A stretch of DNA of 64,000 bases from JAWPMV01 sp038527215 (GCA_038527215.1 JBCBGC010000004.1:62001-126000); one strand, 5' to 3'; positions 26,814 through 35,616 are shown, counted from the stretch's first letter. The notes: a model not told the origin generated them from the sequence alone. Made by a program: numbers and translations.

Positions 26814-27974
26814 ATGCCCATAAATTTCCTGGACATTCTGATTCTGCTCTGCCTCCTGCAGGGGTTTTTATTTGCCGGAATCGTATTTACCACCCGCTTT
26901 TTTCACGGGAAGCACAATCGTCTGCTTGCTGCTTCCATTTTCATGGTCTCCATGATCGGTCTGGACGAATGGCTCACCCAATTTGATTTGGACGATGATT
27001 ACTATTTGCTGGATGTCTTAGGAGATGATGTGCCCTGGGTGTTGTTGTTCTATGTGTTCATGTTTGCCTATTTTGCCCGCTCAGCAGCTCATCCCTGGGG
27101 GGAAAAGAAGATCATTCGCAGGCTCTGCATCCCTTTTTTTCTGTATCTCTGTTTCAACCTGATCATCAATTTTGATGTAGATCTGGGCTGGTACAGCTTG
27201 CCGAGCATAGGCTTGATTCAACGCGTGGTGTATAGTACTGAGCTTTGGCTAGCCTTAGGGATGAACCTGATCCTGGCTTTCCTGGCCTTTCGGATCATTC
27301 GTCAGCTGCAGGAACCCCGGGAATTGAAAGCTTGGCTGCATAAAATTTGGTATACCACCATTACCTTATTGCTATGCTGGGGGGTACTTTTGCTGATACC
27401 GGGCTGGTTAAATAATCCTTATCATCCGCTTGACTATGTGTTATGGGGTGGAGTAGCCGCTTTTTTATTCTGGTTGTGCTATCAGGGCCTGTTTCGATTT
27501 AGGCTTTTGCCAGACCAGCAGCGTGCACAAGCCATCCTGGCGGGTGATGAGCCGATATGGGAGCAGGTTGAAGAGGCTCCTCAAGCCGTTCCCAGGCCCG
27601 AGCCCAAATCCCCGCCCAACTTTCAACCCGAAAATCCCTATTTCCAGCAGCTGGAGCAGTGGATGACTGAGGAGGAATGGTACCGGAATCCTGCCCTAAG
27701 TCGGGAATTGGTGGCCACCAAATTAGGCATCAGCCAGGGCTACTTATCTCAATTGGTCAATAGCATCACGGGAGGCCATTTCTCGGCCTATGTAAACCGG
27801 TACCGCATCCGTTCCGCTAAACAGATGTTGCGCGATGAAGCCTATGCTGCCTATGATCTGGTGGCCATCGGGAAGGAAGCAGGCTTTTCTTCCAAGTCTG
27901 CCTTTTATACCGCCTTCAAAAAAGCGACCGGCATGACCCCCAAAGCCTGGCAGGACGGCGGTTCCGAGTCCTGA
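26814..27974 (+). CDS. Membrane-anchored AraC-type transcriptional regulator
   Basis: The 386-residue product has an N-terminal multi-helix membrane domain (about seven helices, residues 5-225), a Pro-rich linker (around 245-265), and a C-terminal AraC helix-turn-helix domain with ATKLGISQGYLSQLVN and AIGKEAGFSSKSAFYTAFKK, ending in GMTPKAWQ. This 7TM-AraC architecture is common in Bacteroidota and may sense envelope or small-molecule signals. It is in a likely operon with the MarR gene. Confidence 0.9.
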   Translation: MPINFLDILILLCLLQGFLFAGIVFTTRFFHGKHNRLLAASIFMVSMIGLDEWLTQFDLDDDYYLLDVLGDDVPWVLLFYVFMFAYFARSAAHPWGEKKIIRRLCIPFFLYLCFNLIINFDVDLGWYSLPSIGLIQRVVYSTELWLALGMNLILAFLAFRIIRQLQEPRELKAWLHKIWYTTITLLLCWGVLLLIPGWLNNPYHPLDYVLWGGVAAFLFWLCYQGLFRFRLLPDQQRAQAILAGDEPIWEQVEEAPQAVPRPEPKSPPNFQPENPYFQQLEQWMTEEEWYRNPALSRELVATKLGISQGYLSQLVNSITGGHFSAYVNRYRIRSAKQMLRDEAYAAYDLVAIGKEAGFSSKSAFYTAFKKATGMTPKAWQDGGSES

Positions 27975-28061
27975 TTTGTCAGCTTTTAACATTCCAGAAC
28001 CTGCTTATTTCGTCCTGAAGCCACTTTTTCCTGGGAGGCTGGTTTATTGGGAAAAAAACAC

Positions 28062-28658
28062 ATGAAACCTTCACTTCTTTGGCTGGGGCTATTGCTGAGC
28101 CTTTTTCCCGCCAACCTACAAGCTCAATCAGGTTCTGAAAACTACCCCCTGCGCATCACGCTCATGGATGAAAGTGTAAGTCTTCCCAGCTTCCAGGCGC
28201 TGACCTATTCTTTTCATCCGGCTATCATGATAGGGACGGAAAAAAAGCTCAATCAGCACCCCATTCATCAATGGATCCTATCAGCTAACCTGGGTTTTTA
28301 TCATCACGCGACCTCCCAATCCGCGCTCTTTCTCCTTCCGGAAATCGGCTACCGCTATGAGCCCGGCAAATGGTACGCTTCAGCCCGCTTCGGCCTCGGC
28401 TATAGCCACGCCTTTTACTTTGGACCGGAGTTTCGCTACGAAGGGGGAGAAATAGCTCCGGTCTCGGGATATGGACAGGGCGCCTTGATCCCTTCTCTGG
28501 CCTTAGAGACGGGTTACCGCTGGAAGGACAAAGCAAACAGTCCTGCCGTTTACCTGCTCTGGATGAATAATCTGGAAGTGCCCTTTCACATTTATACCCC
28601 CGTGCATCAGTTCGTAGGCCTCGGTCTTTCCTTTTACCCTTTCACTCCTAAATCCTAA
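28062..28658 (+). CDS. Putative outer-membrane beta-barrel or periplasmic protein of unknown function
   Basis: ATG at 28062 gives a signal peptide MKPSLLWLGLLLSLFPANLQ ending QAQ. The 198-residue product has alternating aromatic strands (WILSANLGFYHH, FLLPEIGYRYEPGKWYASA, VGLGLSFYPF) typical of a small outer-membrane barrel, and ends in an aromatic-rich strand. No enzyme motif is visible. It precedes the serine hydrolase gene by five bases, so they are probably co-transcribed. Confidence 0.65.
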   Translation: MKPSLLWLGLLLSLFPANLQAQSGSENYPLRITLMDESVSLPSFQALTYSFHPAIMIGTEKKLNQHPIHQWILSANLGFYHHATSQSALFLLPEIGYRYEPGKWYASARFGLGYSHAFYFGPEFRYEGGEIAPVSGYGQGALIPSLALETGYRWKDKANSPAVYLLWMNNLEVPFHIYTPVHQFVGLGLSFYPFTPKS

Positions 28659-28663
28659 GCACC

Positions 28664-29845
28664 ATGAAAAAGTTCATATTTCCCCTCTTAATCCTTGCTG
28701 TCTTTTCTGCCTGTGAAGAAGCTCCGGAAGTCATCATTTCTAGCTATGATTGCCAATTAGGCTTTCCCCATCAAAGCGATAGCCATCCCAAGTCTACCGA
28801 CTTGCAGGCGGCTTTCGATCAGGTCGCTGCGGTAAGCCCCGGCATGCAGGTGGCCGTCAAAACCACCGATGGAAATAGTTGGCTGGCTGCGGCGGGCTAT
28901 GCGGATATGCAGGAACAGGTTCGCATGGAAAATTGTCATCCCCTCATGGTGGGTAGTATTTCCAAGACCTTCACCGGCGTGCTCATCATGCAATTGCATG
29001 ACGAGGGAATCCTGGACGTCAAGGATGCCCTCTCAGCCTGGCTCGGACAGGATCTCATTGGCGAAATCGCCAACGCTGACCAAGTGAGCCTGGAACAACT
29101 GCTACACCATACCAGCGGGATCAGAGATTACTTGGGAAATGAGCAATACCTCAAATCCCTCAATGTGCCTTATCTGTTGGAAACCCAGGCGGAGAAACTG
29201 CGATATATCTACGGGAAAAAAGCACCGTTTACCCCCGGTGAGCGCTACAGCTATTCCAATACCAACTATGTGTTGCTGGGACTGGTGGTAGAAAAGGCCC
29301 GGCAAATGCCCCTTTGGGATGCGGTGGACATGTACATCGTCCAGCCTTTAGGGCTTAGCCATACCCAGATGGGAACCCACCAGCAGCCTATTCCTGAAGG
29401 GACGGCTCGTCCTTACCGCCTGCGGGGCAAGCAAACCTACGAGGATATTTATGAAGTGGCGGTCTCCGATGCTGCCACGGGCGATGGGGGGATGGCCAGC
29501 AATATGCAGGAATTGGTGGTTTTCATGGAGGGCCTTTTTGGCGGAAAACTCATGTCGGATTCAGCTTTACAACTCATGATCACCAATGAGGTGAAAACAG
29601 GGCCAGATGGAGCTGATTTTTCCTGGCCTGAGGAAGGATATGGACTGGGCATCTCCGTTTGGCGGACGCCCTACGGACTGGCTTATGGCCATACCGGGAG
29701 TACTTCGTCTTATGACGCTTTTTTGTTTTACTTCCCTGATACTGAACAGAGTCTGGCCATTGGCTACTCCGTTTCAGCCAATGATGAGATCTGGGGTATC
29801 CGTCGGGAAATGCGGTTAAACTTGCTGGAAATCCTGTTTCAATAA
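28664..29845 (+). CDS. Serine hydrolase lipoprotein, class-C beta-lactamase/D-Ala-D-Ala peptidase-like
   Basis: The 393-residue product has a lipoprotein signal ending AVFSAC (Cys17). The three family motifs are present: Ser98-x-x-Lys101 in VGSISKTF, Tyr197-Ser-Asn199 in RYSYSNTNY, and HTG in YGHTGSTSSYD. The family includes AmpC-like enzymes, carboxypeptidases and esterases (EstB type); resistance to beta-lactams should not be assumed. It is likely anchored in the envelope and co-transcribed with the preceding small barrel protein. Confidence 0.88.
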   Translation: MKKFIFPLLILAVFSACEEAPEVIISSYDCQLGFPHQSDSHPKSTDLQAAFDQVAAVSPGMQVAVKTTDGNSWLAAAGYADMQEQVRMENCHPLMVGSISKTFTGVLIMQLHDEGILDVKDALSAWLGQDLIGEIANADQVSLEQLLHHTSGIRDYLGNEQYLKSLNVPYLLETQAEKLRYIYGKKAPFTPGERYSYSNTNYVLLGLVVEKARQMPLWDAVDMYIVQPLGLSHTQMGTHQQPIPEGTARPYRLRGKQTYEDIYEVAVSDAATGDGGMASNMQELVVFMEGLFGGKLMSDSALQLMITNEVKTGPDGADFSWPEEGYGLGISVWRTPYGLAYGHTGSTSSYDAFLFYFPDTEQSLAIGYSVSANDEIWGIRREMRLNLLEILFQ

Positions 29846-29857
29846 GGCCTTTAGCGA

Positions 29858-29892
29858 AAACCCGGCGCATGCTAAGATGATGCCGGGTTTTT
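29858..29892 (+). terminator. Terminator of the serine hydrolase gene
   Basis: AAACCCGGC (29858-29866) pairs with GCCGGGTTT (29882-29890), followed by a T-run. Confidence 0.8.
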
Positions 29893-29894
29893 GC

Positions 29895-29925
29895 TTGACA
29901 AAATTGAGGGGAATTCGTATATTTG
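29895..29925 (+). promoter_or_regulatory. Promoter of the hppD gene
   Basis: TTG at 29895-29897 and TATATTTG at 29918-29925, 20 bases apart, match the Bacteroidota -33/-7 arrangement. The -7 element overlaps the left arm of the palindromic operator. Confidence 0.75.
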
Positions 29926-29949
29926 TTATAGCAATAGTTGCTATAACAA
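29923..29949. promoter_or_regulatory. Perfect palindromic operator at the hppD promoter
   Basis: TTGTTATAGCAA (29923-29934) and TTGCTATAACAA (29938-29949) are perfect 12-bp inverted arms around TAG. The site overlaps the -7 element and the expected transcription start, a position suited to repression. The size and symmetry fit a dimeric regulator such as MarR or GntR type; the cognate protein is not established. Confidence 0.75.
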
Positions 29950-29965
29950 CTAATTGACGAAAATC

Positions 29966-31099
29966 ATGAAGAATAACTCCCTCAGCCTTCCCAAATTATA
30001 CGATACTGCCTCTGATTTCATGCCGATCCTCGGTACGGATTACATTGAGCTGTATGTGAGCAACGCCAAGCAAGCGGCTCATTATTATAAATCTGCCTTT
30101 GGTTTTCAATCATTAGCCTATTCCGGGCTGGAAACGGGTAAAAGAGACTATGAATCCTATGTAGTGGTGCAGGATAAAATCAGGTTGGTCCTTACCTCTC
30201 CCCTGAAAAGCGGCACGGATGTAGGGCGCCACATTGATCAACACGGAGATGGGGTGAAAGTCACGGCGCTTTGGGTCGATGACGCAACCTATGCCTACGA
30301 AGAGGCCATCCGCCGTGGGGCAGCGTCCTTTATGGAACCTGTACGCGAGGAGGATGCGAACGGGCATGTGATCCGCGCAGGCATTTACACCTATGGTGAA
30401 GTGGTACACATGTTTGTCGAGCGGAAAAATTACCAGGGTGTTTTCCTCCCAGGTTATGAAAAATGGTCTCCCCGATATACTGCAGCGCCCGTTGGCCTTA
30501 AGTATGTGGACCACATGGTCGGCAATGTAGCCCTGGGCAAGATGGACTATTGGGTAAAATTCTACCAGGAAGTGCTGGGTTTTGCTCAAATCTTGTCTTT
30601 CGACGATAATGACATTTCTACCGAATACTCCGCCCTGATGAGTAAAGTAATGAGCAATGGCAATGGTCGGATTAAATTCCCGATCAACGAACCTGCTCCC
30701 GGCAAGAAAAAATCTCAGGTAGATGAATACCTGGAATTCTACGAAGGAGAAGGGGTGCAGCATATTGCGGTGGCTACTGATGACATTATTTCCACCGTTA
30801 CGGCCCTTAGGGATCGTGGGGTTGAGTTTTTGGATATCCCAGATAGCTACTACGATGAATTACTAGATAGAGTAGGGGAGATTGACGAAGATATCGAACC
30901 TTTGCGCGAGCTCGGCATCCTGGTAGACCGCGACGAAGAAGGCTACTTATTGCAGATTTTTACCAAAACAGTCCAAGCCCGGCCTACGATGTTCTTCGAG
31001 ATTATCCAGCGCAAAGGAGCTACTTCCTTCGGTAAGGGTAATTTTAAAGCCTTGTTCGTAGCCCTGGAAAAAGAGCAAGAAAAAAGAGGAAATCTCTAG
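29966..31099 (+). CDS. hppD: 4-hydroxyphenylpyruvate dioxygenase
   Basis: ATG at 29966 (MKNNSLSLPK) is preferred to an upstream TTG. The 377-residue product is a full-length HPPD, converting 4-hydroxyphenylpyruvate and oxygen to homogentisate in tyrosine catabolism. Two vicinal-oxygen-chelate halves are present, and the iron triad is His183 (YVDHMVGNV), His266 (GVQHIAVATDD) and Glu345 (TMFFEIIQRKG), as in characterised HPPDs. It has its own regulated promoter and terminator. Homogentisate dioxygenase is not in the window. An aminotransferase gene follows. Confidence 0.97.
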   Translation: MKNNSLSLPKLYDTASDFMPILGTDYIELYVSNAKQAAHYYKSAFGFQSLAYSGLETGKRDYESYVVVQDKIRLVLTSPLKSGTDVGRHIDQHGDGVKVTALWVDDATYAYEEAIRRGAASFMEPVREEDANGHVIRAGIYTYGEVVHMFVERKNYQGVFLPGYEKWSPRYTAAPVGLKYVDHMVGNVALGKMDYWVKFYQEVLGFAQILSFDDNDISTEYSALMSKVMSNGNGRIKFPINEPAPGKKKSQVDEYLEFYEGEGVQHIAVATDDIISTVTALRDRGVEFLDIPDSYYDELLDRVGEIDEDIEPLRELGILVDRDEEGYLLQIFTKTVQARPTMFFEIIQRKGATSFGKGNFKALFVALEKEQEKRGNL

Positions 31100-31117
31100 A
31101 TATTCCTTCTCATATTG

Positions 31118-31158
31118 CAGGAAGGGGCAGATGATTTGCTCCTTCCTGTTTTGGTTTT
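31118..31158 (+). terminator. Terminator of hppD
   Basis: CAGGAAGGGGCA (31118-31129) pairs with TGCTCCTTCCTG (31137-31148; one G-U), followed by TTTTGGTTTTTA. Confidence 0.8.
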
Positions 31159-31197
31159 TATGTCCTAAGATCCTCACCCCTTTTTTCCGATTTTCTC

Positions 31198-32328
31198 ATG
31201 TCAATTTCGCCCTTCAAAGCCCATATAGATGCCTTTCAGGCAGACCTGAATTCTAAAGCTGGTCGCACCAAAAGTGAAGTGGAGGCACTGGTAGGAAACC
31301 AGACCCTGCACAAGTTGTCCTCCAACGAAAATGCCCTGGGACCTTCTCCCAAAGCCCTGGAAGCCATCCAGAACATGCTGCCTCGCCTGCATGAATATGG
31401 CCATCGCGTCGACACGCCTTTTCGGGAAGCCCTGTCTCGATTGTGGGAAGGCAACATGCATCCGGACCAGTTTATCACGGCTAATTCCGGATTGGAAATC
31501 ATTGATCTGGCAGCCCGGGCCTTCCTGGAACCCGGCACGACGGCTATTTTTTCCAACCCTACTTTCCACGTCTACGAGATATTTACCCAGGTAAACGGGG
31601 CCGAAACGGTGAACGTCCCTTTACTGAATCCCGATTACAGCCTGGACGTAGATGGCATACTGCGATCGGTAGACGATAGAACCCGTCTGATTTTTATGAC
31701 CAATCCCAATAATCCCACCGGCACCATGATTCCGAAGGAGGCGGTGGATGCGGTGGTAAATGGGGTGCCCGATCATGTGGTGATTGTACATGACGAGGTC
31801 TACTGGCATTTTGCGGAAACGGAAAATTTTCCTTTTGCCCGGGATTATGTACTGGCAGGGAAAAACGTCATTGGCCTTCATTCCTTTTCCAAAGCCTATG
31901 GCTTGGCCGGCATGCGGGTAGGTTATGGCTTTTCCACGCCTCGGATTGCCACCTACCTGCAGAAACTAAGGAGACCTTTCTTTATCAACACCCTCAGTAT
32001 GGAAGGCGCCCTGGCCGCCCTGGAAGATGTGGAACATCTGGAAAAATCTGTGGCCTTAGTTAAGGAGGAGAAAGCCTGGCTATATGCGGAATTGTCCCGA
32101 TTAGGCATGCATTTCTGGCCCAGCCACACCAACTTCATCTTATTTAAGTCTCCCTTACCTACCAGGGACTTCGTAGCCCGGATGTTGGAAAAAGGCGTCA
32201 TGGTCCGCGAAGGCGACAACAATGGTGCGCCAGGCTGTATCCGGCTGACCATTGGCACCAGACCTTCGAATGAAGCCTTTATTGAAGCGCTGGAAGTCCT
32301 GCTGACCAGCCTGGGAACTACTGCTTAA
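31198..32328 (+). CDS. HisC-like PLP aminotransferase
   Basis: A 376-residue fold-type I aminotransferase. Lys232 in LHSFSKAYGLAGMRVGYG is the PLP lysine; TNPNNPTGTM holds the PLP-ring Asp/Asn region and VVIVHDEVYWHF the Asp/Tyr pair; SSNENALGPSPKAL at the N terminus matches the HisC branch. It could be histidinol-phosphate aminotransferase or an aromatic aminotransferase. Lying directly after hppD, but behind a terminator, it may make 4-hydroxyphenylpyruvate from tyrosine (inference). No other his genes are nearby. Its 3' end overlaps the convergent LamG gene by 11 bases. Confidence 0.86.
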   Translation: MSISPFKAHIDAFQADLNSKAGRTKSEVEALVGNQTLHKLSSNENALGPSPKALEAIQNMLPRLHEYGHRVDTPFREALSRLWEGNMHPDQFITANSGLEIIDLAARAFLEPGTTAIFSNPTFHVYEIFTQVNGAETVNVPLLNPDYSLDVDGILRSVDDRTRLIFMTNPNNPTGTMIPKEAVDAVVNGVPDHVVIVHDEVYWHFAETENFPFARDYVLAGKNVIGLHSFSKAYGLAGMRVGYGFSTPRIATYLQKLRRPFFINTLSMEGALAALEDVEHLEKSVALVKEEKAWLYAELSRLGMHFWPSHTNFILFKSPLPTRDFVARMLEKGVMVREGDNNGAPGCIRLTIGTRPSNEAFIEALEVLLTSLGTTA

Positions 32329-33415
32329 TGAAGCCCCCTCGGGCTACTTTACGGTTTTTGGATTGCAAAATCAGGTGATAGGCCCCTGCGGGTAGGTCAG
32401 AAACCGGGATATGCGTTTCCACGTCCTGGACCTCAATCTGCTGGATTTTTTTACCTAAAGAATTATAGAGAAGGTAAGAGGCCTTTTCTCCGCGGAAGGC
32501 TGACCATTTGATCACCACCTGATCCGCTACGGGATTGGGAAAGACCTCGAGCCTGGGCAGTTGAGCCAGGGCGGGCTTGAGACCCGTGGAACCAAATACC
32601 CCTTCATTGTATAAATCCTGGACTTCCGATAGGGCCAGGGCTTTATCAAAGATTTTGACCTCGTCTATGGCTCCCTGGAAGTACTGGGGTTTACCATCCC
32701 AGTATCCCCGACCAATCCAGAGTTTTTCATGCTTCTTGGCATCGGAGAAAAATTCATGGGTAGTAGGCCAGCCGAAATTATAGTTTCGGTTGGTCATTTC
32801 GACTCCATTGAGAAAGCCGGTGTTATAGTTGGGCCCCACCACGGCGACATAGTGATACCATACCCCAACGGTAATGGGCGTCCAGGAATCATAGCAGAAG
32901 GAAGGGAGAAAGCATTCGTTGGAAAAAATGGTGAAATACAGCCGCTCTGATTGCCGATGCACGGGTGAGTGGCCTACTTCGATGATCAGCCCTTGATTAG
33001 AAGCATCGAACATCTGGGCACAGGAGTCTTCCGCTCCATAGTAAAAAATCGGCATAATGCCTTTATCCTTGGGGATGCGATCTACCCTAAACCAAACGGA
33101 AATGGCCCCCTCTGATAGGGAAGAAAATAAAGAAGGAGGCGCCATGCCATTATCTGGTACCCGTACATAATCATCAAAGCCATCGAATTCCAGGGCTTTT
33201 CCTCTGGGGCCATTGACTTTCAGGCCGCCATAATACCGACCATGGAAATTGTTGAGGCTTTCATCCTCCAGGAAGGTGGAACCTGCTTTCATGCTGTCAA
33301 AACTCCAATGGGCGACCAGATGTGCCAAAAGGGAGTCATTATTGACCTGAGCCGAAAGCGGGGAACTCAGGCAAAACAAACTGGATAGGATCAGAAAGCA
33401 GCTAAAGGATTTCAT
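32318..33415 (-). CDS. T9SS-exported LamG/concanavalin-like protein
   Basis: The 365-residue product has a signal peptide (ends LSAQ), then a LamG-type jelly-roll region of about residues 30-260 (HWSFD..., GKALEFDGFDDYVRVP, WYHYVAVV, GAIDEVKIFDKALA) and a C-terminal type IX sorting domain starting VFPNPVADQVVIKW and ending with GAYHLILQSKNRKVARGGFIKQ-type residues. Such modules bind glycans or proteins at the surface; the ligand is unknown. It overlaps the preceding convergent gene by 11 bases and follows another T9SS gene on the same strand by 21 bases. Confidence 0.88.
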   Translation of the reverse strand: MKSFSCFLILSSLFCLSSPLSAQVNNDSLLAHLVAHWSFDSMKAGSTFLEDESLNNFHGRYYGGLKVNGPRGKALEFDGFDDYVRVPDNGMAPPSLFSSLSEGAISVWFRVDRIPKDKGIMPIFYYGAEDSCAQMFDASNQGLIIEVGHSPVHRQSERLYFTIFSNECFLPSFCYDSWTPITVGVWYHYVAVVGPNYNTGFLNGVEMTNRNYNFGWPTTHEFFSDAKKHEKLWIGRGYWDGKPQYFQGAIDEVKIFDKALALSEVQDLYNEGVFGSTGLKPALAQLPRLEVFPNPVADQVVIKWSAFRGEKASYLLYNSLGKKIQQIEVQDVETHIPVSDLPAGAYHLILQSKNRKVARGGFIKQ

Positions 33416-33436
33416 GTGGAATGGATCTGGGTGAGC

Positions 33437-34177
33437 TTATTGGATGAGTAAGCGGTGAGCCTGAATAGGCTGGCCGTTATCCGTAAGAACGTAGAGATAA
33501 TGTCCTGGGGCAATGCCCTCAAGTTTCATTTGCAAGCGCTGCCCTTGAAGGGAAAGGGGTAAACTCCCGACTTTTTGACCGTTTAGGCGGTACAGGAGGA
33601 ATTCGGGTTCCTGGAGAGATTCGGTCGGGCCTTCTGCATAGAGATAAGCGTGGGCAGGTATGGGATAAATTCGCCAGGATGTTTTGTTCCAAACCGCTTC
33701 CAGCCCGGTCGTATTGATGACCTGATACTGGATGGTCAGGCGAACCTGGTCTGTGGTATCCGCATCATTGAAAAAAATGTAGGTGATACTGCCCTCGGCC
33801 GGTACGCCATCATGATCAGGGTAGACATGGCCGGTAAAGTGAAGGGAATCTATTTGTCCGGCTTCCAACGTCAGGGCCTGAGCGGTAACTGAAACCGAGG
33901 GTCCGTAACAAGATCCCCAGCAAATCGCGTTGCTATCGGTAAGCGGGGTATAGGCGGAATCCAATCTTCTTACCTGCACTGCCACAGCTGTATCAGAGAT
34001 GTTTTGGATAGCAGCATAGCCGAAGATCGCATTGTCGTGGGTGGCGTCTCCCAAGACCAGCGAGTCCTGCTGGATAATTTTGAGGCTCTGGCCATAAAGA
34101 CTAGCTGGCCAAAGGAAGGTCAGGGCGCCTAAAAAGGCCCAAAGGATACCTAGAGATAAAGAAAATCGCCTGATCAT
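33437..34177 (-). CDS. T9SS-exported protein of unknown function
   Basis: The 246-residue product has a long signal peptide (MIRRFSLSLG..., ending LYGQ) and an N-terminal DUF-like beta domain with QNISDTAVAVQVRRLD and AEGSITYIFFND that resembles the immunoglobulin-like stalk seen in many secreted Bacteroidota proteins. The C-terminal part, from RIYPIPAHAYLYAEG to ALRLLIQ-type end (HRLLIQ), reads as a sorting domain although the usual PNP is PIP. The start codon lies within the right arm of an inverted repeat, see separate feature. Probably co-transcribed with the LamG gene. Confidence 0.75.
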   Translation of the reverse strand: MIRRFSLSLGILWAFLGALTFLWPASLYGQSLKIIQQDSLVLGDATHDNAIFGYAAIQNISDTAVAVQVRRLDSAYTPLTDSNAICWGSCYGPSVSVTAQALTLEAGQIDSLHFTGHVYPDHDGVPAEGSITYIFFNDADTTDQVRLTIQYQVINTTGLEAVWNKTSWRIYPIPAHAYLYAEGPTESLQEPEFLLYRLNGQKVGSLPLSLQGQRLQMKLEGIAPGHYLYVLTDNGQPIQAHRLLIQ

Positions 34178-34229
34178 GTAAGTACAGTTTTACAATCCTA
34201 GCTGTAAATTGCAAAATGATCAGGCGATT
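34164..34229 (-). promoter_or_regulatory. Nested inverted repeat covering a start codon
   Basis: AATCGCCTGATCAT (34164-34177) and ATGATCAGGCGATT (34216-34229) are perfect 14-bp arms, with an inner TTTACA/TGTAAA pair (34189-34194 and 34203-34208). The start codon of the gene at 33437-34177 is inside the left arm (complement of 34175-34177). In the transcript the hairpin would hide the start codon. It could equally be a protein-binding site. Confidence 0.6.
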
Positions 34230-34245
34230 ATTTGTCGGATAGCTG

Positions 34246-35616
34246 CTATTTCCGAGCTGGGCAGCCTTCACACTGTTCATGAACGATGCGGCCATCTCCA
34301 TCGGTCAGGCGGATATAGAAGATCGCATCGGGGCCTTTTCTATGGGTAAAAAAATAGCGGAATACTTTCCGACCAGCATTGACCCGGTGGAGGTTGTGGA
34401 ACACGCGTTTGAGTTGGCCATCCGCTTCATAGACGGCGAGCGTTCCTCCGCGAATTTCTTCCTCCAGGACGACATTGACAGCCCCGCTCACGGTTTGCCG
34501 TGGAAAGAGCCTCGCGGCTGTAGTTTCCAGGGATAGCGGACCTCTGGCCAGGATCTCATCTGCTTGCATGACCCGCATTTCGTATTGTCTGCCAGGCAGT
34601 ACTGGCGTTTGGGCGATGAATCTTCCGTGGTGTAGGCCGGGACGGACGCTTTTGTGCTCATCCAGAACAAAAAATAGATTGCCAGCGAGATCATAGACGC
34701 CTGCAGAAATCTCGCTTTCTTCTGCGATCTTATAGTTCAAGGTGGTTTCAGCATGAAGCGTGGGCAAGCTAAGCACACTGTCTCCCAGTCGCACTTCTTT
34801 TTCAGCCAGTAGCCTGCCGTCTCCCTCCAGTTTCAGGACTAAGACCGCGGTATCCCCCAGGGTATGATTGGCGCCTATTTTCCATTGGCGGAAGCCCTTT
34901 TCCAGCTTTTGGTTAGTAAAATAGGTTCTGAGGATGGCGCCCTCCTGATCGTACAGCTTCAGGCTTGCCCGGGAAATATGATCCGGAAGGAGGGTTTCCA
35001 GGCTGGTTTTGATGGCCGTAATATGGTGGGGACGACTGCGGAAATCGAAGGAAGAGAGCGGAATATCCCGGGCTACGCTGACGATTTCTGCCAGGTCTCT
35101 TACCATGCTGGTGTCCTCAGCATAAATCTCCTGAACCCGCAACTTGTTGGTGATGGACCAAAGGGCGGACTGCGCAGTAGAATTCTGATAGTCTTTTTCG
35201 GCAATGCGACTCACCAGTTCCAGTAAGGGACCCGTAGCCAGGGTACTGAGGCTGAATATAGAACCCTTTTTGGGTGCCATATTTTTGGCTTGGGTACACA
35301 TGGTGTAGAGAGAAGTGGCCTTCTGCCGGCCAGGGCCGATGGCCAGGAAGGCAGGGGCGGTCACAATCAAGTCTTGCTCAGACTGGTCCTGACTCTTAAA
35401 CTGATGCCCGGCTTCAATTTCCAGGTTGAGGACCTGGCGGGAGAGGTTTTTAACCAGGACCTGAAGGACCTGACCCTGATAGCCTCCCAGACTTCGGGCT
35501 TGTACCTGGACCCAGTTTTTGGCCAGGGCCTCACTAAGGCTAAGTCTTGATTGAGCATACAGGCTAGTAGGGAGATAAAACAGGGCTACCAGGCACAGGG
35601 GAATAATGGTTTTCAT
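34246..35616 (-). CDS. Secreted protein of unknown function
   Basis: The 456-residue product has a signal peptide ending LYAQ and is otherwise unrecognised. It has an N-terminal segment with GGYQGQVLQVLVKNLS and a GPGRQKATSLYTMCTQ stretch, a region around 140-200 that looks alpha-helical (NSTAQSALWSITNKLRVQ), and later beta-strand-rich segments with SEISAGVYDLAGNL and PGLHHGRFI. The C terminus ends EQCEGCPARK with a Cys pair and no sorting motif. It is followed on the same strand by the T9SS gene at 33437 through the nested inverted repeat. Confidence 0.65.
   Translation of the reverse strand: MKTIIPLCLVALFYLPTSLYAQSRLSLSEALAKNWVQVQARSLGGYQGQVLQVLVKNLSRQVLNLEIEAGHQFKSQDQSEQDLIVTAPAFLAIGPGRQKATSLYTMCTQAKNMAPKKGSIFSLSTLATGPLLELVSRIAEKDYQNSTAQSALWSITNKLRVQEIYAEDTSMVRDLAEIVSVARDIPLSSFDFRSRPHHITAIKTSLETLLPDHISRASLKLYDQEGAILRTYFTNQKLEKGFRQWKIGANHTLGDTAVLVLKLEGDGRLLAEKEVRLGDSVLSLPTLHAETTLNYKIAEESEISAGVYDLAGNLFFVLDEHKSVRPGLHHGRFIAQTPVLPGRQYEMRVMQADEILARGPLSLETTAARLFPRQTVSGAVNVVLEEEIRGGTLAVYEADGQLKRVFHNLHRVNAGRKVFRYFFTHRKGPDAIFYIRLTDGDGRIVHEQCEGCPARK

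Noticed and set aside
28664..29845. Antibiotic resistance by class-C beta-lactamase.
   Set aside because: Motifs place it and the gene at 60782 only in the wider serine hydrolase family; neither shows features specific to resistance enzymes.
29923..29949. The hppD palindrome as a transcription terminator.
   Set aside because: It follows a separate terminator and overlaps a -7 element; no T-run follows.
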